Positions 16,248 to 25,329 of a DNA stretch of 28,600 bases are shown piece after piece. How positions within the stretch are numbered: position 1 is the first letter of the stretch; each line of letters starts with the position of its first letter. This DNA comes from DASXSB01 sp036506275 (lineage in GTDB: Bacteria; Methylomirabilota; Methylomirabilia; Rokubacteriales; CSP1-6): positions 1-28,600 of the forward strand of contig DASXSB010000058.1 of NCBI GenBank assembly GCA_036506275.1. The letters run 5' to 3'. The translations under genes and the position numbers were made by a program. The notes under the pieces were generated by a model that was not told where the DNA came from, did no database searches, and was given only the letters and a program-made list of their open reading frames with translations.

Positions 16248-17774
16248 ATGTGCCTCCTTCGAATCGTCGCCTGCGCCGTGTTGTCGCTGGTCCTGCTCGC
16301 CGCGCCCGTGGCGGCCGCTCCCGAGGGCCAGCTCACGTGGGGCGTGCACGTATCCCTCGCGCCCACGTGGTTCGATCCCGCCGAAACGCTCGGCATCATC
16401 ACGCCCTTCATGGTCATGTACGCGCTCCACGACGCGATGGTGAAGGCCATGCCGGAGAACGCGGCCGCGCCCAGCCTCGCCGAATCGTGGCAGATATCGC
16501 CCGACGGCCTCGTGTACGACTTCACGCTCCGGAAGGGCGTGAAGTTCCACAACGGCGATACGCTCACGGCCGAGGACGTCAAGTTCTCGTTCGAGCGCTA
16601 CCGCGGCACCGCCGCCAAGACCCTCAAGGACCGCGTCGCCGCCGTGGAGACGCCGGGGCCGCTGCACGTTCGCTTCCGGCTCCGGAACCCGTGGCCGGAC
16701 TTCATGACGTTCTACACGGCCGCGAGCGGGGCGGGGTGGATCGTGCCCAAGAAGTACGTGGAGAAGGTCGGCGACGACGGGTTCAAGAAGGCGCCCGTGG
16801 GCGCGGGGCCGTACAAGTTCGTGTCGTTCACGCCGGGCGTCGAGCTGGTCATGGAGGCCTTCGACGCCTACTGGCGGAAGACGCCGAGCGTGAAGCGGCT
16901 CGTGTTCAAGGTCATCACCGATGAGTCGACACGCCTCGCCGCCCTCAAGCGCGGTGAAATCGACATCGTGTACTCGATCCGCGGCGAGCTCGCGGAAGAG
17001 CTCCAGCGCGCGCCCGGCCTCTCGCTGAAGCCGGCGGTGATCCAGGCGCCCCAGTGGGTGGCGATGCTCGATCAGTGGGATCCGAAGTCCCCATGGCACG
17101 ATCGGCGCGTTCGCCTCGCCGCCAACCTCGCCATCGACCGCAAGGCCATCAACGAGGCGATCACGCTCGGCTACTCGAAGCTCACCTACAGCATCATCCC
17201 GAGCACGTTCGACTATTACTGGCAGCCGCCCGCTTACCCGTTCGACGTCGCGCAAGCCAAGAAGCTCCTCGCGGAGGCCGGCTACCCGAACGGCTTCGAC
17301 GCCGGCGACTACTACCTCGACATCTCGTACGCCAACGTGCAGGAAACCGTCGCCGGCTATCTCCAGCGCATCGGCATCCGCACCCGGCTCGTGCCGCGTG
17401 AGCGCGCGTCGCACTGGGGCACGTACGCCGACAAGAAGTACAAGAACCTCGCGTACACGGCGAGCGGCGCCTTCGGCAACGCGGCCACGCGCCTGGAGGC
17501 GTACGTCGCCGCCGGCGGCTCCTACGTGTACGGGACGTACCCGGACATCGAGTCGCTCTTCAAGGACCAGGCGGCCGAGGTGGACCGGAAGAAGCGCGAG
17601 GTCCTGCTCCACAAGATCCAGCAGCTCATGTACGAGAAGGCGATGTTCATTCCGATCTGGGAGCTCGCCTTCATCAACGGCTACGGCGCTCGCGTGCAGG
17701 AGTCGGGGCTCGGGCTGATTCCCGGTCACGCCTACTCCGCGCCCTACGAGGACGTGAAGCTGAAGGCGAAGTAG
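16248..17774 (+). CDS. Dipeptide/nickel-type ABC transporter substrate-binding protein (SBP_bac_5)
   Basis: A 508-residue periplasmic binding protein of the DppA/OppA/NikA family. The signal peptide MCLLRIVACAVLSLVLLAAP is followed by LTWGVHVSLAPTWFDPAET. Family blocks follow: PSLAESWQISPDGLVYDFTL, VKFHNGDTLTAEDVKFSFER, GAGPYKFVSFTPGVELV, LAANLAIDRKAINEA and AKKLLAEAGYPNGFD. The ATG at 16248 is chosen because GAGGAG lies 7 nt before it; an upstream ATG at 16233 lies at that site itself. The permease and ATPase genes that usually follow are absent: the next gene is convergent and 45 bp away. The ligand is unknown; peptides or opine-like compounds are typical for the family. Confidence 0.94.
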   Translation: MCLLRIVACAVLSLVLLAAPVAAAPEGQLTWGVHVSLAPTWFDPAETLGIITPFMVMYALHDAMVKAMPENAAAPSLAESWQISPDGLVYDFTLRKGVKFHNGDTLTAEDVKFSFERYRGTAAKTLKDRVAAVETPGPLHVRFRLRNPWPDFMTFYTAASGAGWIVPKKYVEKVGDDGFKKAPVGAGPYKFVSFTPGVELVMEAFDAYWRKTPSVKRLVFKVITDESTRLAALKRGEIDIVYSIRGELAEELQRAPGLSLKPAVIQAPQWVAMLDQWDPKSPWHDRRVRLAANLAIDRKAINEAITLGYSKLTYSIIPSTFDYYWQPPAYPFDVAQAKKLLAEAGYPNGFDAGDYYLDISYANVQETVAGYLQRIGIRTRLVPRERASHWGTYADKKYKNLAYTASGAFGNAATRLEAYVAAGGSYVYGTYPDIESLFKDQAAEVDRKKREVLLHKIQQLMYEKAMFIPIWELAFINGYGARVQESGLGLIPGHAYSAPYEDVKLKAK

Positions 17775-17819
17775 CGCGCGGGCCGCTCCGACAACCGCAA
17801 GTTCGTGGCGCGCGATCGT

Positions 17820-18782
17820 TCACTGGACGACGTGGTCGGCGCGTAGGAGCACGGCCGCCGGAATTACGAGGTCCAGGGCCTTCGCCGTCCTGACGTTCAC
17901 TACGAGCTCGAACGTATTCGCCTGCTCGACGGGAAGGTCGGCGGGGTTGGCGCCCTTAAGGATCCGATCAACGTACGAGGCGGCGCGCCGGAACATCGCC
18001 GGGACGTTCGTGCCGTAACTCATCAACCCGCCCGCGTCCGCGAATTCTCGCCAGGCCGAGATCACCGGCACGCGCGCAGCCGCCGCCAACTCGGCGATCC
18101 TCTTCTGTTCCGGAAAGAACTGTGGGGATCCGAGCACCATCACCGCTCCGGCGCGGCCGCGCGCGGCGGCGTCGAAGGCAGCGGGAAGCTGCCTCGTGGT
18201 CGAAACCTCGATTATCTGGAGTTGAATACCAAGCGACTGTGCCGCCCGCTCGACCAGCACCACCCGATCTCGGAACGTCGGATCCGCGGGGGTCACGAAG
18301 AGGGCCACGCGAGAACGGCCAGGCAGAGCTGATTTCAGGATCTCCAGACGTTTGATGTCGAGGTCGATATTCAGCGACGTGAGTCCTGTCAGGTGCCCGC
18401 CGGGGCGAGCCAGACTCGACACGAGCCCGGCACTCACCGGATCGTCGGCGATGACGAAGACGCCGGGAATGGTGCCGATTACCGGCTTCACCGCCCGGAT
18501 CGATGTCGCCGTCAGCAACACGACGTCGACCTTGCGTCTGACCATCTCGGCGGCTAGCTCGCGGGCCCGCTCGACGCGCCCGTCGGCGGAATGCGCCTCA
18601 ACGACAAGGTTGTCACCATCCCTCCAGCCGAGATCGCGAAGCCCGTCCCGGAAAGCCTCGAGGAGGATCGGAATATCGACGAGGTTCACATAGCCGACAC
18701 GCGGGACCTTGGATTGCCCCCGAGCTTCCGCCGGCGCAAGCAGGATTCCGACCGCAAGCAGCACCTTCATCACAAGGCTCAT
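17820..18782 (-). CDS. TrpX/ABC_sub_bind-type periplasmic substrate-binding protein, copy 2
   Basis: A 320-residue paralogue of the binding protein at 14710-15699. A plain signal peptide (MSLVMKVLLAVGILLAPAEA) replaces the twin-arginine form. The fold shows VPRVGYVNLVDIPILLEAFR, VDVVLLTATSIRAVKPVIG, SLARPGGHLTGLTSLNIDLD and YVDRILKGANPADLPVEQAN. The start at 18782 has GGAG 5 nt ahead and lies 2 nt after the putA stop, so it is co-translated with putA; an ATG at 18770 is the alternative. Position suggests uptake of proline, a related amino acid or a precursor (inference), yet no membrane components are present in the window. Confidence 0.93.
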   Translation of the reverse strand: MSLVMKVLLAVGILLAPAEARGQSKVPRVGYVNLVDIPILLEAFRDGLRDLGWRDGDNLVVEAHSADGRVERARELAAEMVRRKVDVVLLTATSIRAVKPVIGTIPGVFVIADDPVSAGLVSSLARPGGHLTGLTSLNIDLDIKRLEILKSALPGRSRVALFVTPADPTFRDRVVLVERAAQSLGIQLQIIEVSTTRQLPAAFDAAARGRAGAVMVLGSPQFFPEQKRIAELAAAARVPVISAWREFADAGGLMSYGTNVPAMFRRAASYVDRILKGANPADLPVEQANTFELVVNVRTAKALDLVIPAAVLLRADHVVQ

Positions 18783-18784
18783 AG

Positions 18785-21700
18785 TCACTCCGTGGCGGCG
18801 GGCTCGGTGACGCTGCCGTAGCGATGGAGCACGCGGGAGACCGTCTGCTCGCGGAGGTACCAGCGTAGCTCGAGGCGGCCGTTGGCGAGGACGGGCGGCT
18901 CGATGACGGCGACGCCGGCGCCATTGGCGGCGTTGCGGGCGGCAATCGAGATCGGCTCCCACACGCGCACGCGCTCCACTTCGTCGGGATCCGCGAGGCG
19001 CTCGACGAACGCGGCGTCGTTCTCGAGCAGGAGCTTCACGCCGTCGCAGTCCGCCAGCCACGGCCAGGGTTCCGAGTCCGGCGGCAGGCTCACTGTCAGC
19101 GGCGTTCCCGTCACGCACGCGGCGAGGATGACCTGACACAACGCGGGCTGGGGGCGGCTCGCCCGCACGATCACGCGGCGGCACGGCCGGTAGCGGAACG
19201 CGTTGCGCTCACCGCGGATCGCGCTTGGATCGTGCTCGCGGGCGAAGTGATCCCGCCACGCACGCGCGTAGCTCCTCGCGCTCGCTCTCACCAGCGCCGC
19301 CTCCGCCGCCGTCAGCTCCACCACGGCGCGCTCGACCAGCCCTACCACCGCTTCCGACCGCGGCGCGTCGCGGGCGGCCGAGAGCGGCTCATCGAGCGCG
19401 GGCAGCGATGCGCCGGCGTCGGGCAGCGACACCTGCCGCCACCGCGCCAGCTGGAGCACGTAGTTCGGACCGCCGGCCTTCGCGCCCGGTCCCACCGACG
19501 AAGCTTTCCAGCCGCCGAAGGGCTGGCGGCCGACGATCGCGCCCGTGATGGGACGGTTGACGTAGAGGTTGCCGGCGTGGACGCGATCGATCCAGTACGC
19601 GATCTCGCGATCGTCGAGCGTCTGGATCCCGCTCGTCAGCCCGAACGGCTGCGCGTTGGCCAATTCGATGGCGTGATCGAGGTCGCCCGCGCGCATCAGT
19701 CCCAGCACGGGACCGAAGCACTCGGTGCGGTGAAAAAACGATCCGGGACGCACGCCGAGCTTGATGGCGGGCGACCAGAGTTGCGGATTGCCCGCCGCCG
19801 GCCGCGGCTCCAGCAGCCATTCCTCGCCGTCCTCGAGGACCGTGAGCGCGCGCCGGAGCGCGGCGCCGGGCGGCTGGGTCAGCGGCGTCACGCGGCTCGT
19901 CAGCTCCCACGCGCTGCCGACGCCGAGGCTGGCGGCGGCGTCGCGAAGCTGGCGCCGGAACGCGGGATCGTCGTACACCTCGGCCTCGCAGATGGCGAGG
20001 CTGGCCGCCGAGCACTTCTGACCGTTGTGGCCGAACGCGGAGCGCACGAGGTCGCGCACGGCCTGGTCACGGTCGGCGAGCGCGGTGACGATGACCGCGT
20101 TCTTGCCGCTCGTCTCCGCGAAGAGCGTGAGATCCGGCCGCCAGCCGAGGAAGAGCCGCGCCGTCTCCACCGACCCCGTGAGGATCACGCCACCGACGCG
20201 CGCGTCGGTGACGAGCCCGCGGCCAACCTCGTCGTCCGGGCACGGCAAGAACTGGAGGACGTCGCGTGGGATGCCGGCGTCCCACAGAGAGTTGGCCAGG
20301 CACCAGCCGACGAGTACGGCCTCCGGCGCCGGCTTGAGGACGACGGCGTTCGCGGCCGCGAGCGCGGCGAGCACGCCGCCGGCGGGGATCGACAGCGGAA
20401 AGTTCCAGGGCGGCGTGACGACCACGATACCGAGCGGATCTATTTGACAATCACTGATCTCGCCCGCGATGTCGCCCAGGCTTCGCGCGTAGTAGCGCGC
20501 GAAATCGACGGCCTCGGACACCTCGGCGTCGGCCTCCGTGACCGTCTTCGCGCCGTCGACGATCATGGCGCCGATCAGGTCGCCGCGGCGCCGACGCAGC
20601 TCCCGCGCACACGCTTCGAGCCGGGCCCCGCGCTCGTCGATCGACAACGCCGCCCACCCGCGCTGCGCCGAGCGCGCTACCGTGAGCGCGCGATCGACAT
20701 CGGCGGCGCCCGCGAGCGCATAGCGGTACGCGACATCGCCGGGACGGGAGGGATCGTGCCCCTGTGCATCACGGACGCCTCTGGTGAACTCGCCCCCGAT
20801 CTGGAGCGGGATGTCCTCCGGCGGCCGCTGCCGCCAGCGGTCGACGACATCGGCGATCCACGCGCGATTCGCGGACAGCGTCCAGTCGGTATCGGGATCG
20901 TTCTCGAACGGCCCCGGCGCGTCGGCCGGGCGGACCGCGCCGCTCGTGGCAGGTGCCTTCGCTTCCGCGCCGCGGTCCTGCGTGCGGCGCGGGGCATCGG
21001 ACAGGACGCCCTCGACCGTGAACGCAGCCAGGAAGCGATCACGCTCGGCGAGCCACTCCGGCGATTCCGGCTCGAGGTCGAACAGGTGGCGCAGGAAATT
21101 CTCCGGCGCCGTGTTCTCGTCGAGCCGGCGGACCAGGTACGCGATGGCGCTGTGAAAGTCCTCCGCGCGCACGACCGGCGCGTACAGCAGGAGCCCGCCC
21201 GCGCGCGCTTGCACCGCGCGGGCCTGGTGATTGGCCATCCCCTCCAGCATCTCGAACTCGACCCACGCTTCGACGCGGTGCCGCTCGCGGAGCGCGAAGC
21301 CATAGGCGATGTCGAAGAGGTTGTGGCTGGCGATGCCGAGGTGGACGGCTTCCGCGTGCTCAGGCCGGCCGCCGTACTCGACCATGCGCTTGTAGTTGGC
21401 ATCGACCTCGATCTTCGTCTCGTACGGCGCCTGCGGCCACCCGTGCACGGCCGCCTCGATGCGTTCCATGGCGAGGTTGGCGCCCTTGACGATGCGCAGC
21501 TTGATCGGCGCTCCGCCGCGCTCGCGGCGCGCCCTCGCCCACTCGGTGAGCGCGCGTTGCACGCGATGCGAATCGGGCAGATAGGCCTGGAGCACGATGC
21601 CCGCGCTCAGCGGCAGGAACTCCGGCTCGTCCAGCACCTCGCGGAACGCCGTCACCGTGAGGTCGAGATCGCGGTACTCCTCCATGTCGAGGTTTATGAA

Positions 21701-22393
21701 CTTCGGCGTGACCTGCCCGTCCGGGTGGCGGTAGCGATGGCGCGCGGCCGCGCGGTAGAGCGTGCGCAGCCGCTCCGCCACGTGCGCCACCGTGGCGCGA
21801 AAGGCCACGAGGTCGATCTGGCTGAACACCGACGAGACCTTCACCGAGATGTACTCGACGTCGTCGCGGGCGAGCAGCGCGAGGTACGCGTCCAGGCGGC
21901 GCGCCGCTTCCGCCTCTCCCAGGATCGCCTCCCCGAGCTGGTTCAGGTTGAGCCGGACGCCGGCCCGGCGCCGCTCCTCGATGTAGCGATGAAGCTCTTC
22001 CTCCTCGCCGGGCAGAATCAGGTTCTGCGTCTCGTGGCGGAGCCGGCTCACGATGGGCGGCACGATGAGGCTCGGGAGGTAGTGCGCCATGACGCCGCCC
22101 AAGAGCAGCGCCACGCGCTCCCACCAGTCCATGTACTGCGGGACGCCGTAGCGCTGCAGCAGATAGGCGAGCTGATCGGCGATGCGCTCGGGGCGGCGGC
22201 TCCGGAAGGCCTGGTCGGCGAGCGCGATCGTCAGCTCCTTGCCGTGCGGGTCCTCCATCATGCGGGCGAGCTTGCGCGCTTGCGCCCGCTCGTCCGCGGT
22301 CTGCTGCGCGCGCGCCTCGCGGAGGAGCGCTTCCGCGAGCTCGACCGCGCGCTGGGCGAGGCGCTCGCCGGTGGCGACGTGCGTCGTGGTCAC
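18785..22393 (-). CDS. putA: Bifunctional proline dehydrogenase / L-glutamate-gamma-semialdehyde dehydrogenase
   Basis: Oxidises proline to glutamate in two steps, passing electrons from FAD to the quinone pool and then to NAD. The 1202-residue chain has a proline dehydrogenase barrel to about residue 460, with LRIVKGANLAMER around Lys303, and FALRERHRVE (366-375). A linker leads to the aldehyde dehydrogenase part at about 520-985: VVVTPPWNFPLSIPAGG, Glu760 in FAETSGKNA and catalytic Cys794 in GHNGQKCSAAS. Residues about 1010-1202 form an extra C-terminal domain of the kind found in long PutAs, ending WYLREQTVSRVLHRYGSV. No N-terminal ribbon-helix-helix DNA-binding domain is present, so it is not a self-repressor. 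The start is GTG at 22393, sharing GTGA with the regulator stop; the frame upstream of it only mirrors the regulator gene. Confidence 0.95.
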   Translation of the reverse strand: MTTTHVATGERLAQRAVELAEALLREARAQQTADERAQARKLARMMEDPHGKELTIALADQAFRSRRPERIADQLAYLLQRYGVPQYMDWWERVALLLGGVMAHYLPSLIVPPIVSRLRHETQNLILPGEEEELHRYIEERRRAGVRLNLNQLGEAILGEAEAARRLDAYLALLARDDVEYISVKVSSVFSQIDLVAFRATVAHVAERLRTLYRAAARHRYRHPDGQVTPKFINLDMEEYRDLDLTVTAFREVLDEPEFLPLSAGIVLQAYLPDSHRVQRALTEWARARRERGGAPIKLRIVKGANLAMERIEAAVHGWPQAPYETKIEVDANYKRMVEYGGRPEHAEAVHLGIASHNLFDIAYGFALRERHRVEAWVEFEMLEGMANHQARAVQARAGGLLLYAPVVRAEDFHSAIAYLVRRLDENTAPENFLRHLFDLEPESPEWLAERDRFLAAFTVEGVLSDAPRRTQDRGAEAKAPATSGAVRPADAPGPFENDPDTDWTLSANRAWIADVVDRWRQRPPEDIPLQIGGEFTRGVRDAQGHDPSRPGDVAYRYALAGAADVDRALTVARSAQRGWAALSIDERGARLEACARELRRRRGDLIGAMIVDGAKTVTEADAEVSEAVDFARYYARSLGDIAGEISDCQIDPLGIVVVTPPWNFPLSIPAGGVLAALAAANAVVLKPAPEAVLVGWCLANSLWDAGIPRDVLQFLPCPDDEVGRGLVTDARVGGVILTGSVETARLFLGWRPDLTLFAETSGKNAVIVTALADRDQAVRDLVRSAFGHNGQKCSAASLAICEAEVYDDPAFRRQLRDAAASLGVGSAWELTSRVTPLTQPPGAALRRALTVLEDGEEWLLEPRPAAGNPQLWSPAIKLGVRPGSFFHRTECFGPVLGLMRAGDLDHAIELANAQPFGLTSGIQTLDDREIAYWIDRVHAGNLYVNRPITGAIVGRQPFGGWKASSVGPGAKAGGPNYVLQLARWRQVSLPDAGASLPALDEPLSAARDAPRSEAVVGLVERAVVELTAAEAALVRASARSYARAWRDHFAREHDPSAIRGERNAFRYRPCRRVIVRASRPQPALCQVILAACVTGTPLTVSLPPDSEPWPWLADCDGVKLLLENDAAFVERLADPDEVERVRVWEPISIAARNAANGAGVAVIEPPVLANGRLELRWYLREQTVSRVLHRYGSVTEPAATE

Positions 22394-25188
22394 GAGGCAA
22401 GCTCGCGTGCGAGCGCGGTGGCGCGACGCTCGAGCAAGCTGGCCTCCTGCATTCGCGCAAGCTCCAGCGCCTCCTGGAGCGCCTTCTCGACCTCGTCCGA
22501 TGGCGCGCCCCGCGCAGCGAGGAGCTGTGCCCGTAACCGGAACAGCTCGGCCGCGTAGTAGTGTTCGCCGTGCGCCTCGCGGTGGGCGTGGGCGGCGGTG
22601 AGGTGGACGCGCGCCGCCTCCGGTTGCCCGGCGAGCAGATAACTCTCGGCGAGATTCGCCAGCATCCGGCTCGTGTGGGTGCGGGCACCGGTGGCGAGGA
22701 GATCGCGAAGCCCTTCTTCCTGGAGCTCTATCCCCGGCTCGCGCTCGCCGAGCTGGAACAGGGCCCACCCCTTGATCTCGCGCGCGAAGCTGAGCCACTG
22801 CGGGAGCCGGTACTCCCCCGCGAGCGCCAGCGCTTCGACCGCGATATCGTGCGCGCGCGCGGCATCGCGCAGGAACACGTACACGAGACCGCTGGAGATC
22901 AGCGCGAAGGCCAGGTTGTGCGGATGCCGGCGCTGCCGCGCGTGCGCAATCGCGTCGTCCGCGAGCCGCGCCGCCGGCTCCACGCACCCCATCAGCGCAT
23001 GCGCCCAGCCCGCGAAGGCACGGCAGATCGTGCCGGGATGCTCACCGTACACGACGAACTCGTCGTCGGCGACGGCGTCCGCGAAGGCGATACCTTTCGT
23101 CAGGTAATCGCCGGCCTCCCGAAGCTCGCCGGCCAGCTTCAACGACGTCCCCAGCGCGCGATGCGCCAGCGCGAGCCGCGCCGGATCATCCACGGCACGA
23201 GCCAGGTCCATGAGCTCCCGCGCATGCCCGAGTGTCTGCGGCACCGGATGGCGCATGAGACTCGCATTCCACACCACGCGGTTGGCGGCAAATCGCCGCC
23301 GCGGATCGCCGGTCCCATCACAGAGCGTCTTGGCCTGCCGCGCGCAGGTCTCGACGGCGGCAGAGCCGTAGCCGTGAAGCGCGATCAGCGGGACACAGAG
23401 GGCCACGCGCACGTCTGCCTCCAGATCCGCCAGCGAACCGCGGCTCGGGGAAGCGGCGATCAACGCGAGCGCGCGCGTGAAGTACGCCTCCGCTTCGTGG
23501 GCGGCGCCGCGCTGGCTCGCCACCCGGCCCGCCGTATGGAGATAGCGAACGGCCCGCTCGACGTCGCGGCCACGCTCGAAATGCATCGCCAATTCGCCGG
23601 CGATCTCGTCCGCGCGGGCGGCGTGGGCACGCTCGAGACGCTCGCCCACGCGGCGATGCAGCTCCACACGTCGTCCCGCGGGCAACCGCTCGTGCAGCGC
23701 CTCGCGATACAACGCGTGTTGGAATCCGAATCGACTCGCGACGGTGCCGTCCGGCCACTCGTCGGCGCCGCCGCCGCGGATGATGTGCTGCCGGCGCGCG
23801 AGGCCATGACACAGCGCCTCGACCTCCGCATCGGGCACGCCGGCGCCCGCGGCCACCGCCGCCGCCGAGAAATCCGCGCCGACCACGCTCGCCACCTCGA
23901 GTAGACGCTCTTCGGCCGGGTCGAGGCGATCGAGCTGACGCTCGATGAGCCGCTGCACGTTCTTGGGAATACCGGAGGCAAGCGGTACTCCCGCGCGCAT
24001 GGTCCAGCGGCCGTCGGCGTGGATGAGCACGCCGCGGTCGACGAGGTCGTCGACGACACCGACCATGAAGAGCGGACTCCCCTCGGTGCGCTCGTGCACC
24101 TCCTCGGCGAGCGGCTCCGTCGCGTTGGTATCCAGCGCGAAGCGGATCGAGAGATATCGGGTCACGGCCGATCGGCTGAGCGGCGTCAGCGCGATCTCCC
24201 GGCAGTGACGGTGGCGGCGTAGCTCATCCGATAAGCCGCGGAGTGGATGTCCGGTCATCATCGCTTCCGCGGGGCGATAGGTCCCAAGCAGCAGAACGCG
24301 TGCGTGCTCGGGGCGGCACGCGAACGAGGCGAGCCAGTCGATCGTGGACACATCCGCCCAGTGGAGGTCTTCGAGCCATAGCACGATCGGCGTGGTATCG
24401 GACACGGCTTCCAGTGCGTCGGTCAGCTCGCGCAGCATGCGCTCGCGCGTGACGCCGGCGGTACGACGCCTGAGCTCGCGAACGTGCGCGGGCCCGACGA
24501 GCGCCGGCATCTGCGCGAGCCATGTCGGCGCGCGCTGGTCGAGGATACGGATCAACCGCTCGCCGGAGGGACCACGGCCGGTACGGACGAGCGCTTCGAG
24601 GAGCGGAAGGTACGGTTCCGACGCGCCGTAGTGCGCCGCCGATTGACCCCACGCCACGTCGACATCGCCACGCTGCCCTGCCTCGGCAACGAACGTCCTC
24701 ACCAGGGATGTCTTACCGATGCCGGGCTCGCCGGTGACGAAGACGATGTGACGCTGCCCGGCGTGAGTACGTGCGAGCGCGTCGTCAAGCTGGCCAAGCT
24801 CATCATCGCGCCCGACGAGGATCGAAGCTTCCGCCTCCGGCATGACCGGTGCGGCACTCGGGCCGCGATCCGCCGACGCGACTGGCGTCGGGATGAAGCG
24901 GTAACCGCGGCGATGCAGCGTCTCGACGTAGCGGGGACGGCGCGCGTCGTCCCGCAGCGCCTTGCGGATCTCCTGAATGCAGGTCACGAGGGCAGCGTCG
25001 CCGACGATCGTGTCCGGCCACACCGCCCCGAACAGCTCGTCCTTGGTGACGACCTGGCCGGGCCGCCGGGCGAGGAAGGACAAGAGCGCCAGCGCCTTCG
25101 GGGTGAGCCGGATCGGCCGGGTGCCGGCGGTGAGCGCGCGGCGAGGATCGAGGCGGTAGGGGCCGAACGTAACGGCGTGATCCTGCAT
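22390..25188 (-). CDS. Winged-helix / STAND ATPase / TPR transcriptional regulator
   Basis: A 932-residue signal-integrating regulator. Residues 1-100 form an OmpR/CadC-type winged helix (LTPKALALLSFLARRPGQVV, then HRRGYRFIP). Residues about 122-450 form an AAA/STAND ATPase with Walker A GEPGIGKTS (153-161) and Walker B IVLWLEDLHWAD (268-279). The rest is helical and TPR-like, with Ala-rich pairs such as YLHTAGRVASQRGAAHEAEA. Members bind a ligand or partner through the repeats and switch on transcription when the ATPase assembles. There is no membrane segment. AGGG lies 5 nt before the ATG. The stop overlaps the putA start by GTGA, so putA is the most likely target (inference). It is divergent from the TPR protein gene over 141 bp, where any operator would lie. 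Confidence 0.93.
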   Translation of the reverse strand: MQDHAVTFGPYRLDPRRALTAGTRPIRLTPKALALLSFLARRPGQVVTKDELFGAVWPDTIVGDAALVTCIQEIRKALRDDARRPRYVETLHRRGYRFIPTPVASADRGPSAAPVMPEAEASILVGRDDELGQLDDALARTHAGQRHIVFVTGEPGIGKTSLVRTFVAEAGQRGDVDVAWGQSAAHYGASEPYLPLLEALVRTGRGPSGERLIRILDQRAPTWLAQMPALVGPAHVRELRRRTAGVTRERMLRELTDALEAVSDTTPIVLWLEDLHWADVSTIDWLASFACRPEHARVLLLGTYRPAEAMMTGHPLRGLSDELRRHRHCREIALTPLSRSAVTRYLSIRFALDTNATEPLAEEVHERTEGSPLFMVGVVDDLVDRGVLIHADGRWTMRAGVPLASGIPKNVQRLIERQLDRLDPAEERLLEVASVVGADFSAAAVAAGAGVPDAEVEALCHGLARRQHIIRGGGADEWPDGTVASRFGFQHALYREALHERLPAGRRVELHRRVGERLERAHAARADEIAGELAMHFERGRDVERAVRYLHTAGRVASQRGAAHEAEAYFTRALALIAASPSRGSLADLEADVRVALCVPLIALHGYGSAAVETCARQAKTLCDGTGDPRRRFAANRVVWNASLMRHPVPQTLGHARELMDLARAVDDPARLALAHRALGTSLKLAGELREAGDYLTKGIAFADAVADDEFVVYGEHPGTICRAFAGWAHALMGCVEPAARLADDAIAHARQRRHPHNLAFALISSGLVYVFLRDAARAHDIAVEALALAGEYRLPQWLSFAREIKGWALFQLGEREPGIELQEEGLRDLLATGARTHTSRMLANLAESYLLAGQPEAARVHLTAAHAHREAHGEHYYAAELFRLRAQLLAARGAPSDEVEKALQEALELARMQEASLLERRATALARELAS

Positions 25189-25329
25189 GGTTCCCTGGCT
25201 TGCATGATAGTACCAACGCTCCTAGAGAAATCCCGTCTCTCTCCCATGATTTCCCGCCCGCCGATGTTCATAATGGTGGGCCAACCATGAACCCATGGGT
25301 GCGGCTTGCCCGCGCCGGGAGGAAACGCC

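Noticed and set aside
17774..17813. GCGCGC inverted repeat between convergent binding-protein genes as terminator
   Set aside because: Only 6 bp arms with a 28-nt loop, expected by chance at this GC content.
18785..22987. Longer putA frame starting near 22987
   Set aside because: The part above 22393 lies inside the regulator gene in another frame and has no PutA similarity; the GTG at 22393 fits the GTGA overlap.
25266..25291. TTCAT ... ATGAA imperfect inverted repeat between the regulator and TPR genes as an operator
   Set aside because: Only 5 bp pair cleanly, the rest needs bulges; it is well placed for an operator but too weak to call.
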